Assembly: GCA_963576475.1 (NCBI GenBank) | Contig: OY754972.1 | Location: 9,879,062-9,943,061 of the forward strand | Length of the DNA stretch: 64,000 bases | Direction: 5' to 3' | Source of the DNA: Molanna angustata | Lineage: Eukaryota > Arthropoda > Insecta > Trichoptera > Molannidae | Part shown: positions 32,880-44,299 of the stretch, piece by piece | Numbering within the stretch: the first letter of the stretch is position 1 | Layout of the letters: every line of letters starts with the position of its first letter | Translations under genes and position numbers: made by a program | The notes under the pieces: model-generated | What the model saw: the letters and a program-made list of their open reading frames with translations, nothing else | Databases searched by the model: none | Told to the model about the DNA's origin: nothing

Positions 32880-34724
32880 AGTAGACGCTTGTCCTTGCGC
32901 AAGGTGCAAATTTATAGCCAAATGATGATTTTTTCCTAAATGGTGTTTTCAGTACAAAAAAACTGTTGATGGCAATGCACATCTATTTTTGATAAGGGCA
33001 ATATTTAAGATAAAAAAATCTATGGTTAAAATATAATAAGGAAGATGTCATGTATTTGATAATGTAAAATAATAAAAAGGTGTTACATACAATGGTGTTT
33101 AATTAAAAATAATAACAGAAACAACGAGGAACATTTTTTTAATTGAATTTATCCTTCTTAATTAATTTATTTAATTTTTAATTAAAGAACCCGAAAAGTC
33201 AACACGGAAGTCAAATAATTCACTACTATATCACTGCGGTAGATCTAAAATAATAAATTTACATATTCATTTTTATAGAGAAACGAGGTTTTATTATTGT
33301 AAAATAATATTGAATACATTTTTTATACATTTAGATACAATAGAATGTCAATTATTATTATTTATTTATTAATTTTACCTTTTATCACACCATATTTATA
33401 ATGACAACAATAAGTAGATTACTGCTGCCCAACTAGGAAATCCTGTTCTAGGGCTCGCAGTTTACAATTTTTATGAACCAGGTGAATTTTCCCGTACCAC
33501 ACTAAATATGTACACAATCTCAACTTTCTGCAATCACAATCATTACCTCAACAAACATATAGGCTCACACAAAACAGCAGATCAACCACATCCCAATGTC
33601 CGCCATAATACCTGCCATAAATCCAATCTCTGACGCGATTTTTATTTCAGAGCCATAGAAAGAGACTAGTTAACTATGTTGGTGTAATTAATATGAATCA
33701 CATGGTTCCCAAATCAAATCAAATATTTTTATGTGTTACTCAAAGAGCATCGCAAACACAATACGGCATAGTTACAAATGTTGTTAATAATTTTAATTTT
33801 GAATTATTTAAGTAGTTATTGTTGAAGTTGTTGTTGAATTGAAGTATTAGTGTTGGTTCTGTCCTCCCATAGTTTATGATGTATTTTTTTATTATTTATT
33901 ATGAATTCAAATAAATACTTAAAACTAAATGCAAAACGCAAGCTGCTACACTAGGTTAAAAACCTGTTCTAAAACGATTTATAAATAAACATACCTATTT
34001 AAATGATTTAAAGTTAACGTAAAGTATTTTATTGATTAAAGTTTTGTCTGTATTTTTTATCCATTTTTATCGTTTGTATATTTTTATATCAGATTTATAT
34101 ACAGGTATTATACTCTTTGGTTGAAATCCATACGCAGATTATAGACCACAATGTTTGGTTTGAAGGATTATGCTAGCCCGTGTTTATCCGCCCGTAAAGA
34201 GATTTTCCATCTGTGTAAAATGTATACGCCATGAACGAGTAAGTATCCGCAATTTTATTTTTTTTATATCAAAGTCCGCCGAATATTTTTTCATAATGAA
34301 ACCCACATAAAAACCCGCCTTCCATTATACTGATTAAGGATTCGACAAAAAACGGATATCAAGAGCTGGTTTTAAATATCCCATTCAATTTTTGAAAGTC
34401 TGTTTTTGTTTCGTTACATTTTCTAGTTATGAAAAAAACCTTTTTTATAATTCATGCAAATGTTTTTTAATGGAGAAAATTGCAATCTACGTGGTATTTA
34501 AAATGTGCCTTATAAATATTTAACAACAAAGACAGCAAGATAACACCTCATTACACATTCACACTACACATTCACATCCCAGTACGTTATTACTTATATG
34601 AATTGGTTTGCCACAAGAAATTGACACAAGGTAGGGATAGTTATAAAAATTATATATTAAGTTTACATTGTAAGTTTTACCTAGTGTTTTTTGTGTGCAA
34701 TTTAAGTATGTAAATAAAAAAAAT
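32880..34724. other. No gene; one short dispersed repeat
   Basis: AT-rich. 33417-33480 (GATTACTGCTGCCCAACTAG, CCTGTTCTAGGGCT) recurs at 52573-52640. 33943-34005 (CACTAGGTTAAAAACCTGTT) resembles 3398-3444. These are probably pieces of dispersed retroposons. Nothing else was recognised. Confidence 0.45.
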
Positions 34725-35117
34725 ATTTGAAAACTTGATAATACTTTAATGGTGTTTTATGAAAGTGATGTGCCTTTTTAGAAAAATAAAAATTTCAAAT
34801 TTAAGTTTCCTGAGCTTGAAATTTTGACACTTAAATAAATTGAGAAATACTGATCAAATATCCTTCAAATCTAAATGGAGTCTAAGCGATTATTGGATAA
34901 ACAAATTCGCTAAATTTGAAAAGAATCAAATGAGTTATTTAGTCTATAATCGAAGTAGATACATACATTGCACACAGATACATACATTGTGATGAAACTT
35001 TCAGAATACAATCTCTGCGTGATACTATTTGATAATCTGCAATATTAAAAATAATCTTTAAAATTGCGTATTCATAAATCCCCACTACATATATCCCCTT
35101 GGGTTAGTGGGGAGTAA
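34725..35117 (+). mobile_element. Dispersed repeat R2, copy 2
   Basis: An uninterrupted short version: GAAAACTTGATAATACTTTA, TTTCCTGAG, CAAATATCCTTCAAATCTAA, ACATTGTGATGAAACTTTCA and CTTGGGTTAGTGGGGAGTAA. It shows the pre-insertion sequence of R2 copy 1. The CA tract is short here. Confidence 0.75.
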
Positions 35118-35478
35118 AATTAATTTCTTTTATTTGGAATTGAACGTACCACACCGGCCCAAAAGTCAAACATCTAACTGCTGTTGTGGATTAAGAACAC
35201 TTTATTTTTTTATAATCGTTTTTTTTTCTAAAATATTTTTTACTTTCGTGGACATGATTTTTTTTGTAATTGATAAAATAACCTGGAGTCACCCCTGGTT
35301 ATTTGAATCCATTTAGAAAAGTCTATGATCATTTTCGACAACGTTCAAACCCTTTGAAACGTATTTGTTAGCCAAAATTATATTATAGCTATAAATTATT
35401 ACGCTATATCAGTACCTACCGTACATTACGCTTGAGTTGATACATATTTACATTTTGGTCAGTCTACATATGTATCTA

Positions 35479-36386
35479 TCTATATTATAAATTTGAATGT
35501 TTGTATGTATCTATGTATGTATCTATGTATGTGTTGTATGCGCTCCTAAACCGCTCATCCGATTGCGATGAAACTTTGGTGAACTGTCGAGAGTATACCA
35601 GGGATGGTTTCTGGATCATAAATTTCTGAATCATTTTTTCTTCTTCTTCTTCATCATCGAGTATTAGGTCATTTTACCTATGAAGATGGACTATCCTGGG
35701 AACCGTTCATCCGATTGCAATGAAACTTTGGTGAATTGTCGAACGTATGCCCGGGATGATTTCTGGATTTAAAAAATTTTCTTCTTCTTCTTCTTCATCA
35801 GGTATCAGGTCATTTTACCTATGGAGGTGGACTATCCTGAGAACCGTTCATCCGATTGCAATGAAACTTTGGTGAATTGTCGAGCGTATGACCGGAATAG
35901 TTTCTGGATTAAAATTTTTTTCTTCTTCTTCTTCTTCATCGGGTATCAGGTCATTTTACCTATGAAGGTGGACTATCTTGGGAACCGTTCATTCAATTTC
36001 AATGAAACTTTGATGAATTGTCGAGTGTATGCCCGGGATGGTTTCTGGATTAAAAAAAATTCTTCTTCTTCTTCTTCATCGGGTATCAGGTCATTTTACC
36101 TATGAAGGTGGACTATCCTGAGAACCGTTCATCCGATCGCAATGAAACTATGGTGAATTGTCGAGCGTATGACCGGGACCTACTGAAGGGACGGGAGGTA
36201 ATGAAGGGACGGGAATGGAGATACTGAAAGGTCTGAAGGGACGGGAGTAACTGAGGGACGGGAGTAACCGAAGGGGCGGGAGTAACCGAAGGGACGGGAG
36301 GTATTGAAGAGTCTGAAGCGACGGGTGGTTATGGAGGACGATTTTTAATTATACAGGCAATTCGAAGTTTGCCGGGGGTTCACTAG
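35479..36386 (+). mobile_element. Helitron-like element H1 (non-autonomous)
   Basis: It begins TCTATATTATAAATTTGAAT directly after an A and ends GGTTCACTAG directly before a T, as expected for Helitrons inserting between A and T. The interior holds about four 141-bp units (CCGTTCATCCGATTGCAATG, a TTCTTC tract, GGTCATTTTACCTATGAAGG) and a short run of 18-bp units. The 3' part is TTAATTATACAGGCAATTCG then AAGTTTGCCGGGGG. There is no Rep/helicase coding region, so it depends on another element. Confidence 0.75.
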
Positions 36387-37102
36387 TATTATTATAAATT
36401 TGAATGTTTGTATGTATGTGTTGAATGCGCTCCTAAACCGTTCATCCGATTGCAATGAAACTTTGGTGAATTGTCGAGAGTATACCAGGGATGGTTTCTG
36501 GATGAAAAAAATTTTTCTTCTTCTTCTTCTTCATCCACCTTCATTTTACCTATGAAGGTGGATTATCCTGGGAACCGTTCATCCGATTACAATGAAACTT
36601 TGATGAATTGTCGAGCGTATGCCCGGGATGGTTTCCGGATTAAAAAAAATTTCTTCTTCTTCTTCTTCATCGGGTATTAGGTCATTTTACCTATGAAGTG
36701 GACTATCCTGGGAACCGTTCATCCTATTGCAATGAAACTTTGGTGAATTGTCGATCATATGCCCGGGATGGTTTCTGGATTAAAAAAAATTCTTCTTCTT
36801 CTTCTTCATCGGGTATCAGGTCATTTTACCTATGAAGGTGGACTATCCTGAGAACCGTTCATCCGATCGCAATGAAACTATGGTGAATTGTCGAGCGTAT
36901 GACCGGGACCTACTGAAGGGACGGGAGGTAATGAAGGGACGGGAATGGAGATACTGAAAGGTCTGAAGGGACGGGAGTAACTGAGGGACGGGAGTAACCG
37001 AAGGGGCGGGAGTAACCGAAGGGACGGGAGGTATTGAAGAGTCTGAAGCGACGGGTGGTTATGGAGGACGATTTTTAATTATACAGGCAATTCGAAGTTT
37101 GT
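36387..37102 (+). mobile_element. Helitron-like element H2, fused head-to-tail to H1
   Basis: The CTAG end of H1 is followed immediately by TATTATTATAAATTTGAATG, the 5' end of the same family but without the TC. The interior has four 141-bp-type units and the same 18-bp run. About 345 bp (36757-37101) repeat H1 sequence at a 730-bp offset almost exactly. It stops at TTCGAAGTTTG without its CTAG end. Confidence 0.75.
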
Positions 37103-39241
37103 ACCTATGAAGGTGGATTATCCTGGGAACCGTTCATCCGATTACAATGAAACTTTGATGAATTGTCGAGCGTATACCCGGGGTGGTTTCCGGATTAAAA
37201 AAAATTTCTTCTTCTTCTTCTTCATCGGGTATTAGGTCATTTTACCTATGAAGTGGACTATCCTGGGAACCGTTCATCCTATTGCAATGAAACTTTGGTG
37301 AATTGTCGATCATATGCCCGGGATGGTTTCTGGATTAAAAAAAATTCTTCTTCTTCTTCTTCATCGGGTATCAGGTCATTTTACCTATGAAGGTGGACTA
37401 TCCTGGAAACCGTTCATCCGATTGCAATGAAACTTTGGTAAATTGTTGAGCGTATGCTCGGGTTGGTTTCTGAATTAAAAAAAAAACTTCTTGTTCTTCT
37501 TCTTCTTCGGGTATAAGGTCATTTTACCTATGAAGGTAAAATGACCAAATAGTCTGGGAGAAGAAGCTTCAACTGTCCTTCCATCTCTTCGCAGGTCTTC
37601 CAGGACAGCTTTTGGATTTAAACTTTTTTCTTCTTCTCCTTCTTCATCGTGTATTTGGTCATTTTACCTATGAAGGTGGAGTATTGTGGAAGAATAAGTT
37701 GCAACTGTCCTTCCATCTCTTCGCAGGATTTCCAGGACGGTTTCTAAATTCAAACTTTTTTTTCTTCTTCTTCTTTATCGTGTATTTGTTCATTTTACCT
37801 ATGAAGTTGGAGAATCCTGGAAAAAGAAGGTCCAACTGTCCTTTCATCTCTTCGTAGGTCTTCCCAGTATTGTGTCGGGAATTAAACTTTTTCTTAACCT
37901 ACTAAAGGGATGGGAGGTAATGAAGGGAAGGGAGGTACTGGTGGGTCTGACGGGACGGGTGGTACTGAAGGGTCTGAAGGGACGGGAGGCACTGAAGGGA
38001 CGGGAGGCACTGAAGGGACGGGAGGCACTGAAGGGACGGGAGGCACTGAAGGGACGGGAGGCACTGAAGGGACGGGAGGCACTGAAGGGACGGGAGGCAC
38101 TGAAGGGACGGGAGGCACTGAAGGGACGGGAGGCACTGAAGGGAAGGGAGGTACTGGTGGGTCTGACGGGACGGGTGGTACTGAAGGGTCTGAAGGGACG
38201 GGAGGCACTGAAGGGACGGGAGGCACTGAAGGGACGGGAGGCACTGAAGGGACGGGAGGCACTGAAGGGACGGGAGGCACTGAAGGGACGGGAGGCACTG
38301 AAGGGACGGGAGGCACTGAAGGGACGGGAGGCACTGAAGGGACGGGAGGCACTGAAGGGACGGGAGGCACTGAAGGGACGGGAGGCACTGAAGGGACGGG
38401 AGGCACTGAAGGGACGGGAGGCACTGAAGGGACGGGAGGCACTGAAGGGACGGGAGGCACTGAAGGGACGGGAGGCACTGAAGGGACGGGAGGCACTGAA
38501 GGGACGGGAGGCACTGAAGGGACGGGAGGCACTGAAGGGACGGGAGGCACTGAAGGGACGGGAGGCACTGAAGGGACGGGAGGCACTGAAGGGACGGGAG
38601 GCACTGAAGGGACGGGAGGCACTGAAGGGACGGGAGGCACTGAAGGGACGGGAGGCACTGAAGGGACGGGAGGCACTGAAGGGACGGGAGGCACTGAAGG
38701 GACGGGAGGCACTGAAGGGACGGGAGGAACTGAAGGGACGGGAGGCACTGAAGGGACGGGAGGCACTGAAGGGACGGGAGGCACTGAAGGGACGGGAGGC
38801 ACTGAAGGGACGGGAGGCACTGAAGGGACGGGAGGCACTGAAGGGACGGGAGGCACTGAAGGGACGGGAGGCACTGAAGGGACGGGAGGCCCTGAAGGGA
38901 CGGGAGGCACTGAAGGGACGGGAGGCACTGAAGGGACGGGAGGCACTGAAGGGACGGGAGGCACTGAAGGGACGGGAGGCACTGAAGGGACGGGAGGCAC
39001 TGAAGGGACGGGAGGCACTGAAGGGACGGGAGGCACTGAAGGGACGGGAGGCACTGAAGGGACGGAAGTAACTGAAGGGACGGGAGTAACTGAAGGGACG
39101 GGAGTAACTGAAGGGACGGGAGGTACTGAAGGGACGGGAAGTACTGAAGGGATGGGAGGTATTGAAGAGTCTGAAGCGACGGGTGGTTATGGAGGACGAT
39201 TTTTAATTATACAGGCAATACGAAGTTTGCCGGGGGTTCAC
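37103..39241 (+). mobile_element. Helitron-like unit H3 with expanded minisatellite
   Basis: It starts inside a 141-bp unit: 37103-37407 repeats 36548-36852 at an offset of 555 bp. More diverged units follow to 37900, then the 18-bp minisatellite, then the family 3' part (TTAATTATACAGGCAATACG, AAGTTTGCCGGGGGTTCA). The final CTAG is replaced by a 14-G run at 39242-39255. Same family as H1 and H2, with a rearranged 5' side. Confidence 0.7.
37902..39170 (+). repeat. 18-bp G-rich minisatellite, about 70 units
   Basis: The unit is GAAGGGACGGGAGGCACT. From about 37980 to 39060 it is almost invariant; I see single-base variants near 38.73 and 38.89 kb. A divergent block (GGTACTGGTGGGTCTGACGG) occurs at 37934 and 38150, 216 bp or exactly 12 units apart. 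Because 18 is a multiple of three, long frames stay open on both strands, but these translate to pure hexapeptide repeats (EGTGGT, ALKGRE, PPVPSV). The parental 18-mers (GAAGGGACGGGAGTAACT) are present in H1, H2 and at 39060-39110. Confidence 0.95.
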
Positions 39242-39255
39242 GGGGGGGGGGGGGG
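39242..39255 (+). repeat. G14 homopolymer
   Basis: Fourteen consecutive G bases where the CTAG terminus of H3 is expected. Confidence 0.9.
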
Positions 39256-39257
39256 TT

Positions 39258-39776
39258 TATGCATAATAATTTATTTATTTATTTATTCGATATCTCACAA
39301 AAAAAAATTGAAAAAATTGTTTGTTTGTATGTTCCCGATGGACTCCTAAACCAACCATCCGATTGCGATGAAACTTTGGGGATTTGTTCAGCTCATTCAG
39401 AAGAAGGTTTATGCATTATGATTTATTTATTTATTCGATATCTCCCCCAAAAAAAATTTAAAAAGTTGGTATTGAATTGATACTTAGTGGGTTTGCTCAG
39501 CAAAAATCCTATATACCCATACATAAAATGTATAATGCTAAAGTTCCAAGTACCTATATTTGTTTGAATAATTAAATAAAATTTAAATGAATGAATGAAT
39601 AGGGACGGAAGGGACTGTAGGGATGGAAGGGAAAAAAATAGGTACGGAATTATAATTAGCGAATCTAGATAAGAATGTTAAGTGATAAAAAGGAAACATT
39701 ATCCCGAACAACCATTTTTATATATTTGGAGGTAAATAATTAAACAGGCAGGACAAAGTTTGCCGAGTTTTACTAG
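39258..39776 (+). mobile_element. Older Helitron-like remnant ending in CTAG-T
   Basis: CCTAAACCAACCATCCGATT and GCGATGAAACTTTGGGGATT match the 5' region of H1. GGACGGAAGGGACTGTAGGG at about 39603 is a relic of the 18-bp unit, and the end ACAAAGTTTGCCGAGTTTTA leads to CTAG at 39773-39776, then T. A GTTTATGCAT(A/T)AT block repeats at 39256 and 39408. Confidence 0.6.
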
Positions 39777-42046
39777 TCTAAAGTAATAAAGCAATCAATA
39801 TGTTAGTGTGTGTGTGTGTGTTTGTCTCACGCCTTTTGAAAAACCAAGAGCATTTAAAAATCTAATTTATGTGCGAACGTGTACCAGTATACCTGATGCA
39901 GTGTCACGCTAAAAATAATGCGATTAAAATGCTGAATTTTAAAGATATTTCAATAATTATTTTTTTCATACAAAATTTTCCAAGTCATATCTGTCAAAAA
40001 AGTGTACATTTTGCACGCAAATATCTGTTAGTTTAAAAGTTAGAAGTACGTATTTACACGAAAAAAATATATTTTCAAGTATAACTTAGCTTTAAGGTTA
40101 AAAACATGGTGAATATTTTGTCTAATTATAATGTTTAACTTATTTTTAAAGTAAGCGTTTTGTACAAATGTACATATAACCCCGCCATTTTAATATCTTT
40201 TCATACGATATTTAATTTTCCTACCGAATGAATATGTTCTTTTAAATAATATACCTTTGAAATAAATGTGATTATGAAATGATAAAATGAAACACAAGAC
40301 ATTACAGCAAGTTTTAAGACATATATTGTAAAAGTCTGTTAATTATTAGTAAAGATATAGGCGTAATAAAATTGCATAATTTGTTAAAAATATTTGATTT
40401 TTCTGACAATTTTCATTTTTATGGCATCGAACAAACCAATGTAGGTACCTACATATTCAAAAAATGTCTCCATAACATTTGATATTTTTCACATGTTGGA
40501 TCATGGTTACTATGGTAACGGACACATTCTGATATTCAAATAAAATTTGTTATAAATTGAATTCAAATTAATTTAGAACATCATTGTAGGTAGGTACCTA
40601 CATACCTAATACTTACTACTTAAAAACCAAGAATATACTGATTTTGTATAGGAAAATTATTAAACTATTTTAGGTTAACTACAATACACATTCAATATAC
40701 CTACAAACTATTTCCTATAGTGAAATTCTTCTTTTTTCTATGTAGACCTTTGGGTGATTTTTTCTACAAACTATTTCATGGGGTTTAAATCTTCTTCCTC
40801 TTCTTTTGTGAAGTCATTTGGGACAGTTCATAAATAAACTATTTCCTATAGTCTAATTTTTCTTTTTCTTAATTTATGTAGACCTTGGGTGAGTTTTTAT
40901 ACAAACTATTTCCTATAGTCTAATTCGTCTTCTTCTTCCGTCTTTTATGTAGACCTTTTGGTTAGTTTTTAAACAAACTATTTTTAAACAAACTATCCTT
41001 TAGTCTAATTCTTCGTTTTCTTATTTTATGTAGATGTTGGGTGAATTTTATATAAAATATTTCCTATAGTTCAATGCATCTTCTTCTTCTTTTATGGAGA
41101 CATTTTGGTCAGTTTTTTTATATAATACATTTCCTAATGTGTAATTCTTCTATTTCATCTTCTATGTAGACCATTGGGTCAGTTTTTATTACAAACTATT
41201 TGTTATAGTTTTATACTTCTACTTCTTTTTTTATTTAGTCTTTTGGATTAGTTTTATGTCTAATAGTCTATTGTAACGAAATATTATAAACAACATGCAT
41301 ATTTGATGAAAATATATAAAAACGAATGGGATGTGACCAACACTAGAATCTTCTCATTACTTTTGTTCAATCAAATTTACACCATTTATTATATCATCAT
41401 ATATTGCTTAATTTTCAATAACTACACATTTCATTTTGATGACAATATATAAAAAATCGGGGTTGTGGCCATTGCTGGATCTTCACAACGTTTATATTCA
41501 TATTAAAAACTATTTAACATAGCTTAAGTCTTCTTCTTCTGTAATGTAGACTTATGTGTCAGTTTTATTGTGCAAAACTATAATAAACTATATGCACACT
41601 TGACGAAAAATATAAAAACGAATGGGATGGGACCAACACTAGAATATTTTCAGTACTTTTGTTTAATCAATTTTTAAACCATTTCCCATCATCCAAAATT
41701 ACTAAATATTTAAAACACATTATTTGCGTTCGATGACAATATATAAAAATAGGGGTTGTGGCCAAATCCAAACTCTTTACGACGTTGTCTTTTTATAATA
41801 AGTCATATTTAAAATCATTTCCCATAGTCCATGCGTGCAGAAATTGTATGTGCTTATATATAAAAGCAAATGGATTGTGGCCATCACTTTAAGATTTTAC
41901 ACCGCTTAAACTCAATTAAATTTCAAACTACTTTTCATACTACGGTTAAAAAAAATTATGTGTGACAATATTATGTAGGTATATAAACGATTGCTTATTC
42001 CTTCACTAATTTACATTCTTGGCTAACGGCGGGACATAAAAGCTAG
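39777..42046 (+). repeat. Degenerate repeat field ending in CTAG-T
   Basis: 40690-41290 holds about seven imperfect units with AAACTATTTCCTATAGT, a CTTCTTC tract and TGTAGACCTTTGGGT. 41290-41900 holds about three to four units with GATGAAAATATATAAAAACG and ATGGGATGTGACCAACACTA. The field closes with GGCTAACGGCGGGACATAAA then AGCTAG-T at 42041-42047, a Helitron-type end. It is probably one or more old elements of that class. Confidence 0.5.
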
Positions 42047-42083
42047 TTATATAATAAAATGTGTCTAGTATAAGCAAGTAAAT

Positions 42084-42275
42084 CTGGGGAGCAAGTCTGG
42101 TCCGACCAGCGAAATCAAAACCCTCGTGATTACCCATATGGATATAATTATTAGGTATAATATGGAATTCTATAATATCTTTATATGTCATAGAACTCCA
42201 TATGATAATTATATCCATGATATGGGTAATCACGAGGGTTTTGATTTCGCCGGTTGGACGAGACTTGCCCCCCTG
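42084..42275. mobile_element. Foldback MITE, copy 2
   Basis: Same palindrome as 6665-6853: CTGGGGAGCAAGTCTGGTCC and CAAAACCCTCGTGATTACCC on the left, mirrored by GGGTAATCACGAGGGTTTTG and GGACGAGACTTGCCCCCCTG on the right. The apparent open frames on both strands are nearly the same peptide read from the two arms. Confidence 0.8.
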
Positions 42276-42449
42276 TTTTACGTTAGGAGAGACTTTGGAA
42301 TTATCATTATTATTTAAATTTGTTTTTTTTTTATATATATTTTTTTTGCATTTTTATATTATTTACGTTTACCTTGTCCATGTATACCTATTAGTTATTA
42401 TTTTTTGCTATATATTTTTTTTGCACTTGCTCGTTCTACTGTATTTACT

Positions 42450-42540
42450 AGTGTGGTTGACTGGTAGAAATTGCCTACGGGCAATAAGTCCGCCACATTA
42501 TGTGATTTGTTTTGCATAATAAGAGTTTTATTATTATTAT
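42450..42540 (+). mobile_element. Retroposon 3' end (SINE-like)
   Basis: TTGACTGGTAGAAATTGCCT, ACGGGCAATAAGTCCGCC and a TTTTGCATAATAAGAG then (TTA)n tail resemble the 3' region of family B but with a different tail. The head is missing. Confidence 0.5.
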
Positions 42541-42643
42541 CTTCGAGAAAGTGCACATCGTGAGTTTTATCGTGATTTTTGTACATGGTGCAAGTAGGTA
42601 CTATGAAATTGAGAACTGCATTAGTCATACTATCACACAATTT

Positions 42644-42770
42644 CCCTATTTAGGGTAGGCAGAGAGAACCGAATGCCAGATTCCTCTCTCTTGACATACA
42701 TTTCTCGCTTCATTCACGTCCATGCATCGTCTCATAAACGCTCTTCTGTTATTCTTACTTCCAACGTATC
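42644..42770 (-). repeat. Dispersed repeat R4, copy 2
   Basis: CCCTATTTAGGGTAGGCAGA, GAGAACCGAATGCCAGATTC and TTCATTCACGTCCATGCATC match, in reverse complement, 50620-50745; the first part also matches 8298-8400. Confidence 0.7.
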
Positions 42771-42829
42771 CATCTTTCAAAATTCCATTTCAAAAAAATC
42801 TCGTAAGATTCCTCGCTATCAACCATACT

Positions 42830-43250
42830 TTTTTACAATTCGCAAATGAGTCATATAGTTGCAAATCCATGTTTAATGATTTTCTTTAAAAATACAGAAA
42901 ACGCAAAAAACTTTCAATAGTTGCTTAGCGATAAATAATGACATTTTATATTTTTAAAATGCTAAATGTTACATATCAATACATAAGATATTATTAAATT
43001 AAAGCAAAAAACTGAATTATAAAATTCATTATAGAAGGATTTGCAAGTGACTTTGTGTTATAGAGGGATTTGCAACCCAACAAGTGAGTTTTAGAGGAGT
43101 TTGCAACCAAACTATTGCAAATTCATACTAAAAATTGGATCACGTGATCAAAATGCTTGTCAGTTATTGGTCCATTTCATTATAGAGCGATTTGCAAACA
43201 AACCCTTGTATTATAGAGGATTTTGAAACTCATTGTATTTTTATTTTGAC
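42830..43250 (+). repeat. Dispersed short motif field TATAGAGGGATTTGCAA
   Basis: Variants of TATAGAGGGATTTGCAA recur at about 43030, 43060, 43088, 43183 and 43212 with irregular spacing of 28-95 bp. TTGCAAAT-type words flank the field. It is neither a clean tandem repeat nor coding. Confidence 0.5.
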
Positions 43251-44299
43251 TTTTTTAGTAGGATATAGATGGATTTGACGCACTATAATGGAATTAATAG
43301 ATTGAGAATCAATTTCTCTACAAATGTACGTTTACACATCATTTTTGTCAAAATTCAATTATACAAGGTTTTGCAACTACATGACACAAATGTTAGTTTA
43401 CGCCGATGCGCATGTGCTAAGTATTTAGATATGACATGTCTGCAATGCAATTCTCATACAAAAACTTCGTAGCTTCCTCCAGTTAGGAAGCCCCGTAATC
43501 TCCTAACTTAAGTGAACGACTATGCAATGAAAACATGGTTAGTATTTAGAATTTAAATTTAGTATTTAGGTAGGACTCTGCATTCGGACCTATGGGAGGG
43601 AAGGGAATAAAAATGAGAGGAGATTTGTCTAACTAAAGGAATACGGAAACTAATAATGTGTTTACCACAACGAACTCGTTCAAGTTAGATTTTCAAAAAA
43701 ATATACATTAACATACCAACACAATAAGAATTAGGTGTCTATATTAAAAATACTTAATGTGATTTTAATCGTATGTAAGTATTTTTTTATTAAAGTTAAT
43801 TAATGAGTAATAAATAATGATTATGACTATAATTCAACTTGATTATAAATTATGCGTGAGCTTAATAATTATGAGCCATAATATACAAAATATTTTTCAC
43901 AATATATCATATTTATGTTTTTTTTAAGTTACATATGTTTGTAGCAAAATACATTACTCTTTAATAATCGTAATTAAAAATATTCTTTTCGGAATAAATG
44001 AATAAATTAAATGAAGCTGAAAAAAATCAAATACCAAACTACCTTTATTTGCTTCATTTACATTTATACACGATATCGTGCATTTTTAGAGATGACTTAC
44101 GATTTTGTGTTTTTAAACGCATTTTTACATCAGGTTCACGACAGGTATCATTTAGAGCAGTCCTGGGAAAAATGCGGCCCGCGAGCCGCATGAGACCTGA
44201 CGCGTGTTTCTCGGTAGCCCGCGATTAATATTAAATTATAATCAGAAAACACATTTTTTATAAAAGACAAATTTCAAACATAACAATCAAAAGAAAGCT
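43251..44299. other. No gene recognised
   Basis: AT-rich apart from a GC-rich hairpin at about 44173-44192 (ATGCGGC, six bases, GCCGCAT). No domain-bearing open frame was seen. Confidence 0.45.

Noticed and set aside
37872..39349. Open frames of 399, 386 and 479 codons
   Set aside because: They are products of an 18-bp repeat that stays open in several frames on both strands. No non-repetitive domain is present, and the flanks are Helitron sequence.
42006..42519. Overlapping frames around 42.0-42.5 kb
   Set aside because: They derive from the foldback MITE, whose two arms give similar peptides on both strands.
44173..44192. GC-rich hairpin as a terminator or RNA gene
   Set aside because: A single 7-bp stem in a eukaryotic context, with no supporting structure or partner copy.
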